Part shown: piece after piece, positions 63,180-64,000 of the stretch
How the letters are laid out: every line of letters begins with the position of its first letter
Position numbering within the stretch: the stretch's first letter is position 1
Origin: Bactericera cockerelli
Taxonomy: Eukaryota > Arthropoda > Insecta > Hemiptera > Triozidae
Direction: 5' to 3'
DNA: 64,000 nt
Assembly (NCBI GenBank): GCA_024516035.1
Contig: CM044965.1
Span: 4,292,978 to 4,356,977 of the forward strand
Translations under genes and position numbers: made by a program
Notes under the pieces: generated by a model
Databases searched by the model: none
What the model saw: only the letters and a program-made list of their open reading frames with translations
What the model was told of the DNA's origin: nothing

Positions 63180-63371
63180 CTAATCGAATTCTTCTTGTTT
63201 CTCTTCTTTCTTTTATTTCTTTTTCTTTTTTGTTTCTCTTTCTCCTGCTCTTTTTCTTTTTCTGTTTTTTCCCCCCTTTTCTTTCTCTTTCTGTTTCTCT
63301 CTTGCTTTCTTGCTCTTTTCCTAGTTTTCATTCTCTTTCTTTTCTCTTTCCTATTTTTCCTTCTCTTTATT

Positions 63372-63404
<33 letters not shown>

Positions 63405-63540
63405 TGCTCTTTTTCTCTTTCTCTCTTTTCTTTTTTTATCTTTCTCTCTCGCAATTTTTCTCTATCTCTTTTATCATTATCTCTCTTCTTCCTCTTTTTC
63501 TCCTTTTGTCTCTCTCTGTCCCTCAACTGATTTAAAATAC
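63180..63540. repeat. Pyrimidine-rich low-complexity tract
   Basis: TTTCTCTTTCTTTT-type DNA; both-strand ORFs (Phe/Leu/Ser on +, Lys/Arg/Glu on -) are compositional. Confidence 0.9.
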
Positions 63541-63669
63541 AACTCTCTCCTATTTGACAAATATATTCGGCTCTCTCTCTTTCTCTTTAACTTTAATGTA
63601 TTTTTTTATCTATCTCTCTCCATTTTATTGCCTGTTACATTATTTATTTTCTCTCTCCTCTCCTCTTGT

Positions 63670-63674
63670 TGAAG

Positions 63675-63711
<37 letters not shown>

Positions 63712-63790
63712 TCTTTCTCTCTCTTTCTCTCTCTCTCTTTTTCTCTCTCTCTCCCTTTCCCTCACTCTCTCTCTCTTTCTCTATCTCTCG
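63670..63790. repeat. (CT)n tract
   Basis: Pure CT at 63678-63707, then CTTT/CTCCC interruptions. Confidence 0.95.
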
Positions 63791-64000
63791 CAACTTTGAG
63801 TTTAAATTAGAAAGCCGCTCAGATGTTTATGAAAGAAAGATAAAAAGTCCCATCGCAATTTCTTTCCACAAAATAATACAATTTGAATAAACTTAGAGTG
63901 CAAGAGCTCTCTCTGACCGAATCTGGAATTAGATTTGAAAAAGAACAGACCATATCACAGAGTTAAATAAAATTATAATCTTTCGCGCTAAATAGAAAGA

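Noticed and set aside
63035..63535. 166-codon Phe/Leu/Ser-rich ORF
   Set aside because: Begins in the tail of SINE-B and continues in a pyrimidine tract.

Overview
The window looks like repeat-rich genomic DNA from an invertebrate animal, most likely an insect. A hemipteran is my guess from the general look of the repeats, at low confidence. It is AT-rich, coding pieces are short and bounded by GT/AG splice sites, and most of the DNA is retroposons, DNA-transposon remnants and low-complexity tracts. I see no bacterial, phage, CRISPR or operon features and no intact long gene.

Host coding pieces: (1) three in-phase exons at 1851-1968, 3265-3455 and 4837-4911 (+) of a gene I do not recognise, with one in-frame TAA near the end of the middle exon. 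(2) A 56-nt exon at 20293-20348 (-) with a C2-domain-like calcium-loop motif. (3) Pieces of a carboxypeptidase D/E-like (M14B) gene at 42470-42843 and 42945-43721 (+). It has a signal peptide, a frameshift, an altered zinc motif and no catalytic core, and a SINE sits at the junction.

Retrotransposon coding remnants: an R2-type non-LTR element at 21600-24118 (+) with RT, CCHC knuckle and restriction-like endonuclease but two frameshifts, a jockey/CR1-like RT fragment at 57941-58510 (-), and a polyprotein C-terminal fragment at 3649-3885 (-).

SINEs (family names are mine): A has a tRNA-like head and a tail ending in GCGATATTATTATT. B has a class II tRNA-like head and a tail reading CCTCGCCTGGTGGTTAC. 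C has a head reading ACCGACCTCAGTAGC. D is about 330 bp with a head reading GCCTCCGTGGCGTAA. E has a tRNA-Gly(GCC)-like head. F has a head reading GGCCGAGTGAGTTAGCGCGC. G is a module with tandem ACTATAAACAGGG units that is often joined to E. 5S-D has a 5S rRNA-like head on a D-type body. T and I are short retroposon tails. Many are nested in each other, which gives a relative insertion history.

DNA-transposon-like elements: a 2.4-kb hAT-like element with an 8-bp target duplication (10057-12468), a 2.1-kb CACTA-like element (14340-16416) inserted in a G module, a 523-bp near-perfect fold-back (35017-35539), a 282-bp palindrome flanked by 16-bp direct repeats (9378-9693), a 268-bp element with 29-bp TIRs and an 8-bp duplication (49461-49728), a tandem array enclosed by inverted repeats (5302-5835), and several small MITEs. 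A 114-bp sequence occurs in inverted orientation at the left edge and at 32.9 kb. The remaining space is largely (CT)n/(GA)n, (GGA)n and GT-rich satellite-like DNA, which yields many spurious long ORFs.

I found no new multi-gene system. The most unusual signals are structural: large palindromes, TIR-bounded composite elements that hold satellites, 5S-headed SINEs, and satellites growing out of a SINE tail.
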